From an uncultured Eubacteriales bacterium (GTDB lineage: Bacteria; Bacillota; Clostridia; Oscillospirales; Acutalibacteraceae): DNA of 19,220 nucleotides. A program made the translations under genes and the position numbers. The stretch covers positions 1-19,220 of the forward strand of contig CAJKBQ010000041.1 of the NCBI GenBank assembly GCA_905198155.1, read 5' to 3'. Shown piece after piece: positions 6,675 through 12,400 of this stretch; the stretch's first letter is position 1; each line of letters opens with the position of its first letter. A model generated the notes under the pieces. The model was not told where the DNA came from. It saw only the letters and a list, made by a program, of their open reading frames with translations, and ran no database searches.

Positions 6675-8006
6675 TCACCGCACGAACGTCCCCTGCGCGG
6701 ACGATACGGCGATCAAAATGCTGCGCTCGCGGCCGTCGGCGGCGTCCAGGTACACCAGCACCCGCTCGCCGCGGACGCCGGTGCAGGCGAATTCGTAGCA
6801 CACGGCCTCGCTGCCGCCCGCCGTGGGGATCACGACCAGCGGAGCCGCGTCGGCCGGCGGAATCAGGCGGCTGCTCAGCCGGGCGCGCGCGTCCGCCTCG
6901 GAAATCGCCGGGGTGGGCAGGGTGCGTTCCGTGTGATTCATCCAGTACGGCGTCGCGTCGAAGCCCACGACGGCGCCGGTGTCCAGCGCGACGGTGAGCT
7001 TGATCTGATCCGGGTAGCACAGCACGCCGTCCTGCGCGGCGGCAAACAGCACGGTGCACCGCCCGCCGGACGTGTCGTACCAGCAGGGCTGCAGCTCCGC
7101 GAACCCCTCCGCCGCCAGGAATACGCGCGCGTTTTCCACCGCCTGTACCGGGTCGATGCGGCTGTCCCCCACCGCGCGCGCGTTGCGGAACCACGCCGGG
7201 AACGCGCCGTCGCGCGTGATCGCCATGGTGCAGTCGCCGCCGGTGAACGTGCGGCACGGCAGGTTGCCGCCGATCTCGCCGGACATCGTCCAGTCCACCG
7301 CGTCCAGCCCGCCGAGGCGCTGGAAATCGACCGCCGACTGGCGCGCCACTTCCGCGCCGTAGTCGGACTGCGGCGCCGTCATCCGCGGCTGCGCCTGTTC
7401 CACCCGGTCGGCGAATGCGCCGTCGTACAGCAGGGTGGGGTACGCTTCCAGCTCGTCGGCCGCCGACCGGAATCCGTCCGTCACCGACGGCGGCGCAGCA
7501 CCTTCCAGCGCCAGCGATTCGTGCGTGAATACCGGCGTGGTTTGGCGGCGATAGTCGAGCAGCGCGTCGTTCAGCGACGCGGCATAGTCGTACAGCGCGG
7601 CCAGCGACGCGGCGGACGCTTCGTCCGGCGCTTCCCCCGCCGCCCGGCGCGCGGCCAGGCTTTGCGCGTATTCGCCCGCCTGCGCCAGGTAGCGGTACAC
7701 GTCCGCCATCGGCTCTGCGTCGCTCGGCAGGACGCTCAGCGCGTGCTGCGCGCCCCCGGCGTCCCGCAGCAGTTCGGCGCTCAGCACCGTCTGCTCCGGC
7801 AGCGAATTCGTGTACAGCAGCTTGTTGAGGGTGGACTCCATCTCCGCCAGGTATTCCGACAGCTCCGCCCACGCCTGCTGGTAGTGATTTTCCAGCCGCG
7901 TGCGCCAGTGCGACGCCGCGCGCCATCCGGTGACAGCCAGCCCGGCGGCGACCGCCAGCACCGCCGCGCCGTAGCTGCACAGGCGGATTTTGGTGCGATT
8001 CTTCAT
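6675..8006 (-). CDS. ypeB: YpeB-type spore germination protein
   Basis: This 443-residue protein has an N-terminal anchor (basic MKNRTKIR, then helix SYGAAVLAVAAGLAVTGW). A helical region follows containing the YpeB hallmark HYQQAWAELSEYLAEMESTLNKLLY, with later PepSY-like domains (about residues 220-440, including DPVQAVENARVFLA and PTPAISEADARARL). In Bacillus, YpeB is made in the forespore, sits at the inner spore membrane or cortex, and is needed for stability and localisation of the cortex-lytic enzyme SleB. Start ATG 8004-8006 is chosen because GGAAGGAAGGA lies seven bases upstream; an in-frame ATG at 8039 has none. Length matches the family. No sleB gene is adjacent in this window. No clear housekeeping promoter is seen, as expected for a sporulation sigma factor. 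Confidence 0.88.
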   Translation of the reverse strand: MKNRTKIRLCSYGAAVLAVAAGLAVTGWRAASHWRTRLENHYQQAWAELSEYLAEMESTLNKLLYTNSLPEQTVLSAELLRDAGGAQHALSVLPSDAEPMADVYRYLAQAGEYAQSLAARRAAGEAPDEASAASLAALYDYAASLNDALLDYRRQTTPVFTHESLALEGAAPPSVTDGFRSAADELEAYPTLLYDGAFADRVEQAQPRMTAPQSDYGAEVARQSAVDFQRLGGLDAVDWTMSGEIGGNLPCRTFTGGDCTMAITRDGAFPAWFRNARAVGDSRIDPVQAVENARVFLAAEGFAELQPCWYDTSGGRCTVLFAAAQDGVLCYPDQIKLTVALDTGAVVGFDATPYWMNHTERTLPTPAISEADARARLSSRLIPPADAAPLVVIPTAGGSEAVCYEFACTGVRGERVLVYLDAADGRERSILIAVSSAQGTFVR

Positions 8007-8103
8007 AGGGACATCCTTCCTTCCGAAAAAGCGTTTCACGCCGGATAGTTTCCCCCTGCGGCGCGTTTTTTATCCCGAATTCCGCAAAAAACGCATTTTT
8101 CGG

Positions 8104-8132
8104 TTGCACATCGGGCGCAAATGGCGTATAAT
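8104..8132 (+). promoter_or_regulatory. Promoter of the desulfurase-thiI operon
   Basis: TTGCAC (8104-8109), 17-bp spacer, TATAAT (8127-8132), 33 bases before the desulfurase ATG. It is a near-consensus housekeeping promoter. Confidence 0.88.
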
Positions 8133-8165
8133 ATTCTTACTTATGTACAAGAGGACGGATGATCG

Positions 8166-9299
8166 ATGCGAGAAGCCTATTTGGACAACAGCGCAACCAC
8201 CCCGCCGTGCCCCGAAGCGGCGGCGGCGGTGATGCAGATGATGACGGACTGCTACGGCAACCCGTCGTCGCTGCACAGCAAGGGGATCGAAGCGCAGCGC
8301 GTGCTGGACGATGCGCGCGACGCGGTGGCGCAGGCGCTGCACGCGCGGCCGGACGAAGTGACCTTCACCTCCGGCGCGACGGAAGCGAACAACCTGGCGC
8401 TGTTCGGCGCGGCATACGCCCGGCGGCGGCGCGGGAACCGGATTGTGATCTCGGCAGTGGAACATTCGTCGGTAATCGAATCGGCGGCGCAGCTGGAAAA
8501 AGAAGGGTTTGAAGTTGTCCGGATTGCGCCGGACGCCGCGGGACGCATTTCGGCGGCGGAATTTGCCGACGCCGTCACGCCGGACACGATTTTGGTCTCG
8601 ATGGAGCTGGTCAACAACGAAACCGGCGCGATTCAGCCGGCGGAAACGATGGCGCGGGCGGTCAAACGGGTCGGCGCGCCGGCGCTGATTCACGTTGACG
8701 CGGTGCAGGCGTTCGGCAAGCTGCCGGTGCAGCCGCAGAAGCTGGGCGCGCAGCTGCTGACCGTCAGCGCACACAAGATCCGCGGCCCCAAAGGCGTGGG
8801 CGCGCTGTATACGGCGCACGGGACGCACATTGTGCCGCGCGTGTTCGGCGGCGAGCAGGAACGCAGGCTGCGCCCCGGCACCGAAGCGATGCCGCTGATC
8901 GCCGGGTTCGGCGCGGCGGTGCGGGCGATGGCACCGTTTGCGGACGTGCAGGCGCACATGACCGCGCTGCGGGCGCAGCTGCTGGACGCGCTGGGCGCGC
9001 TGGAAATTCCGGTCAATTCCCCGGCGGACGGGCTGCCGTGCATCGTGAATTTTTCGGTACCGGGCATCCGGTCGGAAACGATGCTGCACTTTCTGGCGTC
9101 GCGCGGGGTGTATGTGTCCAGCGGGTCGGCGTGCGCGCGCGGGCACAAAAGCCATGTGCTGGCGGCGATGGGGCTGCCCGCCGACCGCATCGACTCCGCT
9201 ATCCGCGTCAGCTTCGGGATGCAGAACACTGCGGACGACATCGACCAGCTGATCGATGCGCTGCGCGACGGGCTGAACACGCTCACGCGCCGCCGATGA
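8166..9299 (+). CDS. Cysteine desulfurase (NifS/IscS family)
   Basis: This 377-residue PLP enzyme takes sulfur from L-cysteine as an enzyme-bound persulfide and releases alanine. Family marks run the whole length: YLDNSATTPP at the start, TSGATEANN (69-76), the AVEHSS histidine (100), HVDAVQAFGK, the PLP lysine in SAHK (Lys204), and the persulfide cysteine in SSGSAC (Cys323) on a short loop typical of group I enzymes. The ATG at 8166 follows GAGGA by ten bases. It is followed 26 bases later by thiI, so its likely job is to donate sulfur for 4-thiouridine, like the NifZ-ThiI pair of Bacillus subtilis, rather than general Fe-S assembly. No Fe-S scaffold gene is present. Confidence 0.95.
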   Translation: MREAYLDNSATTPPCPEAAAAVMQMMTDCYGNPSSLHSKGIEAQRVLDDARDAVAQALHARPDEVTFTSGATEANNLALFGAAYARRRRGNRIVISAVEHSSVIESAAQLEKEGFEVVRIAPDAAGRISAAEFADAVTPDTILVSMELVNNETGAIQPAETMARAVKRVGAPALIHVDAVQAFGKLPVQPQKLGAQLLTVSAHKIRGPKGVGALYTAHGTHIVPRVFGGEQERRLRPGTEAMPLIAGFGAAVRAMAPFADVQAHMTALRAQLLDALGALEIPVNSPADGLPCIVNFSVPGIRSETMLHFLASRGVYVSSGSACARGHKSHVLAAMGLPADRIDSAIRVSFGMQNTADDIDQLIDALRDGLNTLTRRR

Positions 9300-9325
9300 A
9301 TACAAGAGAGGATGGAAACACGAAT

Positions 9326-10501
9326 ATGCAGGAAATGATCCTGGTAAAAATGGGCGAACTGACGCTCAAAGGGCTGAACAAACATACATTTGAGGATGCG
9401 TTGGTGCGCAACCTGCGCAATGCGCTGGCGCCGCTGGGCGAGGCGAAGATTCAGCACGCGCAGTCGGCGCTGTATATCGTCCCGCAGTCGGCGGATTTCG
9501 ACCTGGACGAAGCGGCGGCGCGCGTGGGGCGCGTGTTCGGGATTGTGCAGTACGCGCGCGCGTGCTGCGTGGAAAAAGACATGGCCGCGATTCAGGACGC
9601 GGCGGCGGCATATCTGCACGACGCGCTGGCGGACTGCCGGTCGTTCAAAGTCAACGCCAAGCGGTCGGACAAAACGTTCCCGCTCAATTCCCCGGCGATC
9701 TGCGCGCAGCTGGGCGAATTCCTGCTCGACCGTTTCCCGCACCTGCACGTGGACGTGATTCAGCCGGAGCTGACCATCACGGTCGAGATTCGCGACTACG
9801 GCGCATACATTCACGGCCCGCAGCTGCACGGCGCGGGCGGGATTCCGGTCGGAACCGGCGGCCGCGCGGCGGTGCTGATCTCCGGCGGGATCGACAGCCC
9901 CGTGGCGGCGTGGACCATCGCCAAGCGCGGCGTGGAGCTGGTGCCGGTGCATTTTGCCAGCCCGCCGTATACCAGCGAGCGCGCGGAGCAGAAGGTGATC
10001 GACCTGCTGCGCAAAGTCGCGCGCTACGCCGGGCCGATGACGCTGCGGATTGTGCCGTTTACGGAGATTCAGGAGCAGATCGTGAAGCAGTGCCCGGAGG
10101 AGCTGTTCACCGTGATTATGCGGCGGTACATGATGAAAATTGCGGAGCGGATCGCGCAGCGGTCGCAGTCGATGGCGCTGGTCACAGGCGAAAGCCTGGG
10201 GCAGGTCGCCAGCCAGACGATTCAGGCGATTGGGTGCACCGATGCCGCCGTACAGACGATGCCGGTGTTCCGCCCGCTGATCGGGATGGACAAGGAGGAA
10301 ATTATTCAGATCGCCCGGCGGATTGACACGTTTGAAACGTCGATCCAGCCGTTCGAGGACTGCTGCACGGTGTTCACGCCGAAGCATCCGCGCACGCGGC
10401 CGATTCTGGACTATGTGCTGAAAGGCGAAGCCGAGCTGGACGAAGCAGGGCTGATTGCCCGCGCGATTGACGGGGTGCGGCGGGTGAAGATTGAAGGGTG
10501 A
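9326..10501 (+). CDS. thiI: tRNA 4-thiouridine synthase ThiI
   Basis: This 391-residue protein adenylates U8 of tRNA and transfers sulfur to give 4-thiouridine. It opens with the family start ILVKMGELTLKGLNK, followed by a THUMP RNA-binding domain (about 60-165). The adenylating PP-loop SGGIDSPVA lies at about 186-194, and GESLGQVASQT follows in the catalytic domain. It ends with CCTVFTPKHPRTRP and no rhodanese domain, so it is the short form found in Bacillus and Clostridia, which relies on a partner desulfurase. That partner lies immediately upstream. ATG 9326 is preferred because the conserved N-terminus begins there; an in-frame ATG at 9296 overlaps the desulfurase stop but has no binding site. 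GAGAGGA is about 13 bases upstream. Confidence 0.95.
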   Translation: MQEMILVKMGELTLKGLNKHTFEDALVRNLRNALAPLGEAKIQHAQSALYIVPQSADFDLDEAAARVGRVFGIVQYARACCVEKDMAAIQDAAAAYLHDALADCRSFKVNAKRSDKTFPLNSPAICAQLGEFLLDRFPHLHVDVIQPELTITVEIRDYGAYIHGPQLHGAGGIPVGTGGRAAVLISGGIDSPVAAWTIAKRGVELVPVHFASPPYTSERAEQKVIDLLRKVARYAGPMTLRIVPFTEIQEQIVKQCPEELFTVIMRRYMMKIAERIAQRSQSMALVTGESLGQVASQTIQAIGCTDAAVQTMPVFRPLIGMDKEEIIQIARRIDTFETSIQPFEDCCTVFTPKHPRTRPILDYVLKGEAELDEAGLIARAIDGVRRVKIEG

Positions 10502-10556
10502 GTTCGCCCGCATTCGCGCTTTTGCTGCGATTTCCGCATAAATATGCGAAACCGTC

Positions 10557-10585
10557 TTGACAACCGTGCCGCGTTGCGATACAAT
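10557..10585 (+). promoter_or_regulatory. Promoter of the zinc-ribbon membrane protein gene
   Basis: Perfect TTGACA (10557-10562), 17-bp spacer and TACAAT (10580-10585), 33 bases before the ATG. A CGCAT-AAAT-ATGCG dyad (10535-10548) lies just upstream of the -35 and could bind a regulator. Confidence 0.88.
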
Positions 10586-10618
10586 AGAATCAACCAAAAA
10601 ATATTGGAGGGTTAGACA

Positions 10619-11254
10619 ATGGAATTTCTTGGATTGTCCGGTCTGAAAGGATCGATCGGATTTACGGTGGCTGCCGTGATCCTGGCGATTGTGGCAACGG
10701 TGCTCGCTTTTATTTTTATCGTGCCCGAAAAAAAGCGCGATAAGCTCAACGCGTTCGGCAAATTCCTGCACGACACCTGCAACTTCAAATATCTGGTCGT
10801 CGAAAAGCTGCTGCAGGCACTGTACATCTTTGCAACGTCCCTGGCGATCCTGAACGGGTTTTTCATGCTGTTCCAGGCACCGTATGGTCACTGGCTCGGC
10901 GGGGCGGGGCTTTTGACGATGATCGTCGGGCCGATCGCGCTGCGGCTGGTGTATGAGCTGCTGATGATGATGGTGCTGCTGGTGAAAAACGTCATTATGA
11001 TTAACAAAAAGCTGAAAAATCAGAATGACGGCAGCGACATTGACAGCGTATTCACTGCGCCCGACATGAGCCAGGTGCGTGAATCGTTCAAAGCACGCAA
11101 AGAAGCGCCGAATGCCGCGCCTGCTGCACCGGTCGTGCCGCCGGTGGCGCCCGCTCCGGCTCCCGCGCCGGTTCCGGAGAATCAGCCGCATTTCTGCGCG
11201 AACTGCGGTTCGCCGCTCGACGCAGAAGGCAAGTGCCCGAACTGCGGGAAGTAA
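10619..11254 (+). CDS. Membrane protein with C-terminal zinc ribbon, function unknown
   Basis: This 211-residue protein has three to four membrane helices (about residues 13-36, then between about 60 and 125). A Pro/Ala-rich linker follows (about 160-188, APAPAPVP), then a C4 zinc ribbon at the extreme C-terminus (FCANCGSPLDAEGKCPNCG, two CxxC pairs). Tail zinc ribbons of this type are widespread in Firmicutes membrane proteins and give no specific function. ATG 10619 follows TGGAGGG by seven bases. The gene is transcribed alone from a near-consensus promoter and ends at a strong terminator, so it is probably expressed constitutively. The codons in the first half are less GC-rich than in neighbouring genes. 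I do not recognise the family. Confidence 0.85.
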   Translation: MEFLGLSGLKGSIGFTVAAVILAIVATVLAFIFIVPEKKRDKLNAFGKFLHDTCNFKYLVVEKLLQALYIFATSLAILNGFFMLFQAPYGHWLGGAGLLTMIVGPIALRLVYELLMMMVLLVKNVIMINKKLKNQNDGSDIDSVFTAPDMSQVRESFKARKEAPNAAPAAPVVPPVAPAPAPAPVPENQPHFCANCGSPLDAEGKCPNCGK

Positions 11255-11270
11255 TCGGAAAAATGCGATA

Positions 11271-11313
11271 AAAAACGCCGGACTGCATGGGGAATGCGGT
11301 TCGGCGTTTTTTT
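11271..11313. terminator. Bidirectional terminator followed by a G9 tract
   Basis: A 15-bp stem (11274-11288 with 11294-11308, containing two G-T wobbles) has T-runs on both strands. It serves the zinc-ribbon gene on the plus strand and the four-helix-bundle gene on the minus strand. Nine G's follow at 11314-11322. Confidence 0.88.
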
Positions 11314-11326
11314 GGGGGGGGGCGAT

Positions 11327-11686
11327 TCATTTATCAAGGTTGGATTTTGCCGTGGTCAGCGACGAAATCAGCATTCGCCGGATGGTACCACACTGATTTT
11401 GCATCGTTCTATATACGGATTCGGGAATATATCCGGTTTCAAACAGCAATTCCATCCAATATTCCGTTTCGTAACACTCTTTCTGCGCAATTTCCAGCTT
11501 AGATATAAAATCTTTCTTGCCCTGGGCATATTGAGCTTCGTGGATGTTTGCGCCAATTGAAGTACCAGCGCGAAGGAGCTGGTTGGCCAATACGGCCTCT
11601 TTGAAATTCGACTTGATATCCCGGCAGAGAAAAACAATTTGCTTGGCAAATTCTTTGGCTCTGCTCCGTAAAATGCTTTCTGACAT
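11327..11686 (-). CDS. Four-helix-bundle protein (S23/IVS-encoded family)
   Basis: This 119-residue, all-helical protein matches the four-helix-bundle family first seen as proteins encoded in 23S rRNA intervening sequences, and structurally like Avd of diversity-generating retroelements. Signature stretches are LLRAGTSIGANIHEA (about 38-52), KKDFISKLEIAQKECYETEYWMELL, and a C-terminal IRRMLISSL helix. Family members bind nucleic acid as ring-shaped oligomers, but their roles outside retroelements are unknown. Here no reverse transcriptase or rRNA is adjacent. Instead the gene starts 30 bases from a 300-bp hairpin array (11716-12014), which forms its upstream region. The ribosome binding site is weak (GGTGG nine bases upstream). 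Codon use is clearly more AT-rich than in neighbouring genes, suggesting horizontal acquisition. Confidence 0.88.
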   Translation of the reverse strand: MSESILRSRAKEFAKQIVFLCRDIKSNFKEAVLANQLLRAGTSIGANIHEAQYAQGKKDFISKLEIAQKECYETEYWMELLFETGYIPESVYRTMQNQCGTIRRMLISSLTTAKSNLDK

Positions 11687-11715
11687 GATCCGACCACCAA
11701 TCCTGAGTTGTAATT

Positions 11716-12014
11716 ATGATATTCGCACCTAACACGCGCGAAGCGTATATCACCCGGCGCAGCCGGATATCACTGCCGCAGGCAATATCACTCGCCGAAG
11801 GCGAATATCACTGCGAAGCAATATCACTCGCCGAAGGCGAATATCTCGTGATATGCTTCGCTGCGCTCAGCGTGATATTTTTGCTGCGCAAAAGTGATAT
11901 TGCGGCTGCGCCGCAGTGATATGATATTCGCCCCAACACTGCCGAAGGCAATATCACCCGGCGAAGCCGGATATCACTGCGAAGCAATAGAACTCGCCGC
12001 AGGCGAATATCACT
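11716..12014. repeat. Array of short GNA-loop hairpins joined by ATATCAC spacers
   Basis: Twelve exact ATATCAC heptamers, eight forward and four reversed as GTGATAT (11848-11922), separate short perfect hairpins with different stems. Examples are CCGGC-GCA-GCCGG (11754-11766), TGCC-GCA-GGCA (11774-11784), TCGCC-GAA-GGCGA (11792-11804 and 11828-11840), TGC-GAA-GCA (11812-11820), TTTTGC-TGC-GCAAAA (11879-11893) and TGCGGC-TGC-GCCGCA (11901-11915). Forward units have GAA or GCA loops and reversed units the complement. The motif ATGATATTCGC opens two modules (11716 and 11921). Stems vary while pairing is kept, so structure appears selected. It lies directly upstream of the four-helix-bundle gene. 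Function unknown. Confidence 0.9.
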
Positions 12015-12015
12015 G

Positions 12016-12051
12016 AAAAACGCCAGCTTGCATTCGCAAGTTGGCGTTTTT
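12016..12051. terminator. Bidirectional terminator next to the displaced tRNA end
   Basis: A 16-bp stem (12016-12031 with 12036-12051, one G-T wobble) has five A's and T's at its ends. On the minus strand it directly follows the displaced tRNA-Gln 3' end, as a tRNA terminator would. Confidence 0.85.
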
Positions 12052-12074
12052 CTGGCAGCGGAATAGGGATTCGA
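12050..12074 (-). repeat. Displaced copy of the tRNA-Gln 3' end (25 bp)
   Basis: Identical over 25 bp to 12211-12235, the 3' end of the intact tRNA-Gln, from two bases beyond the CCA to the T-loop. Homology stops in the TTCGA of the T-loop and nothing tRNA-like follows. Such a displaced tRNA tail with its own terminator is what integration at a tRNA 3' end leaves behind. Confidence 0.85.
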
Positions 12075-12154
12075 CTCGCGCGCTGCGGCGCTTGGTCGGG
12101 CGCGGTCGCAAACGTCCACCGGACGTTTGCTCTGTGCCGCGCCTTTTCGAATCC
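12067..12154. mobile_element. Imperfect palindromic element with T-loop termini
   Basis: The block begins GGATTCGA (12067-12074) and ends TCGAATCC (12147-12154). It has further paired segments GGCGCGG/CCGCGCC (12099-12105 and 12137-12143) and a central 10-bp stem GCAAACGTCC/GGACGTTTGC (12108-12117 and 12121-12130, loop ACC). The left arm is longer and carries an extra GC-rich side hairpin. Its ends coincide with the T-arm motif of tRNA genes, pointing to a small tRNA-targeted element. It has no coding capacity, so any movement would need enzymes from elsewhere. Confidence 0.55.
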
Positions 12155-12175
12155 TCCCCAGTTTTCCGGAAACAC

Positions 12176-12208
12176 AAAAACAAGCCGCGATTCCCGCAGC
12201 TTGTTTTT
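12176..12208. terminator. Terminator of tRNA-Gln
   Basis: AAAAACAAGC/GCTTGTTTTT (12176-12185 with 12199-12208) with a GC-rich inner part. On the minus strand it follows the tRNA CCA end by five bases. Confidence 0.85.
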
Positions 12209-12213
12209 ACTTC

Positions 12214-12287
12214 TGGCAGCGGAATAGGGATTCGAACCCCAACAAACAGAGTCAGAGTCTGTCGTGCTACCTTTACACAATTCCGCT
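12214..12287 (-). tRNA. tRNA-Gln (anticodon CTG), CCA encoded
   Basis: A 74-base gene with complete cloverleaf pairing: acceptor AGCGGAA/TTCCGCT, D stem GTGT/GCAC, anticodon stem ACAGA/TCTGT, loop CTCTGAC (anticodon CTG, reads CAG), and T stem TGGGG/CCCTA around TTCGAAT. The discriminator is G73 and CCA is encoded. It has its own consensus promoter and a terminator. Part of its 3' end is duplicated at 12050-12074. Confidence 0.95.
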
Positions 12288-12305
12288 ATGTGATTAACGA
12301 ATAAT

Positions 12306-12334
12306 ATTATACACGATCCGGCGCGGGTTGTCAA
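12306..12334 (-). promoter_or_regulatory. Promoter of tRNA-Gln
   Basis: On the minus strand, perfect TTGACA (12329-12334), 17-bp spacer and perfect TATAAT (12306-12311), 18 bases before the tRNA 5' end. Confidence 0.93.
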
Positions 12335-12344
12335 GGCTTTTCTG

Positions 12345-12392
12345 AAAAAAAGATCGGAAATTCGCGCAAAAATCTGCGCGAATCCCCGATCT
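12345..12392 (-). terminator. Terminator of the DUF4091 gene
   Basis: A long stem (GATCGG...CCGATC outside, ATTCGCGCA/TTGCGCGAAT inside) ends in seven T's on the minus strand, a few bases after the stop at 12401. It insulates the tRNA promoter just beyond. Confidence 0.92.
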
Positions 12393-12400
12393 GCCGGATA

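Noticed and set aside
9296..9325. Earlier start for thiI overlapping the desulfurase stop
   Set aside because: The added ten residues are not part of the conserved ThiI N-terminus and no ribosome binding site precedes that ATG.
8690..11191. Minus-strand 833-codon open frame opposite desulfurase and thiI
   Set aside because: It crosses three real genes in antisense and has low-complexity Arg/His composition without initiation signals.
11327..11686. Diversity-generating retroelement (Avd protein)
   Set aside because: No reverse transcriptase, template repeat or variable repeat is present in the window; only the protein fold is shared.
11716..12014. CRISPR array
   Set aside because: The constant element is only 7 bp, the intervening pieces are 9-17-bp self-complementary hairpins, orientation switches within the array, and no cas gene is nearby.
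12050..12125. Second tRNA gene
   Set aside because: Only the last 25 bp match a tRNA; after the T-loop there is no anticodon arm, D arm or acceptor 5' strand.
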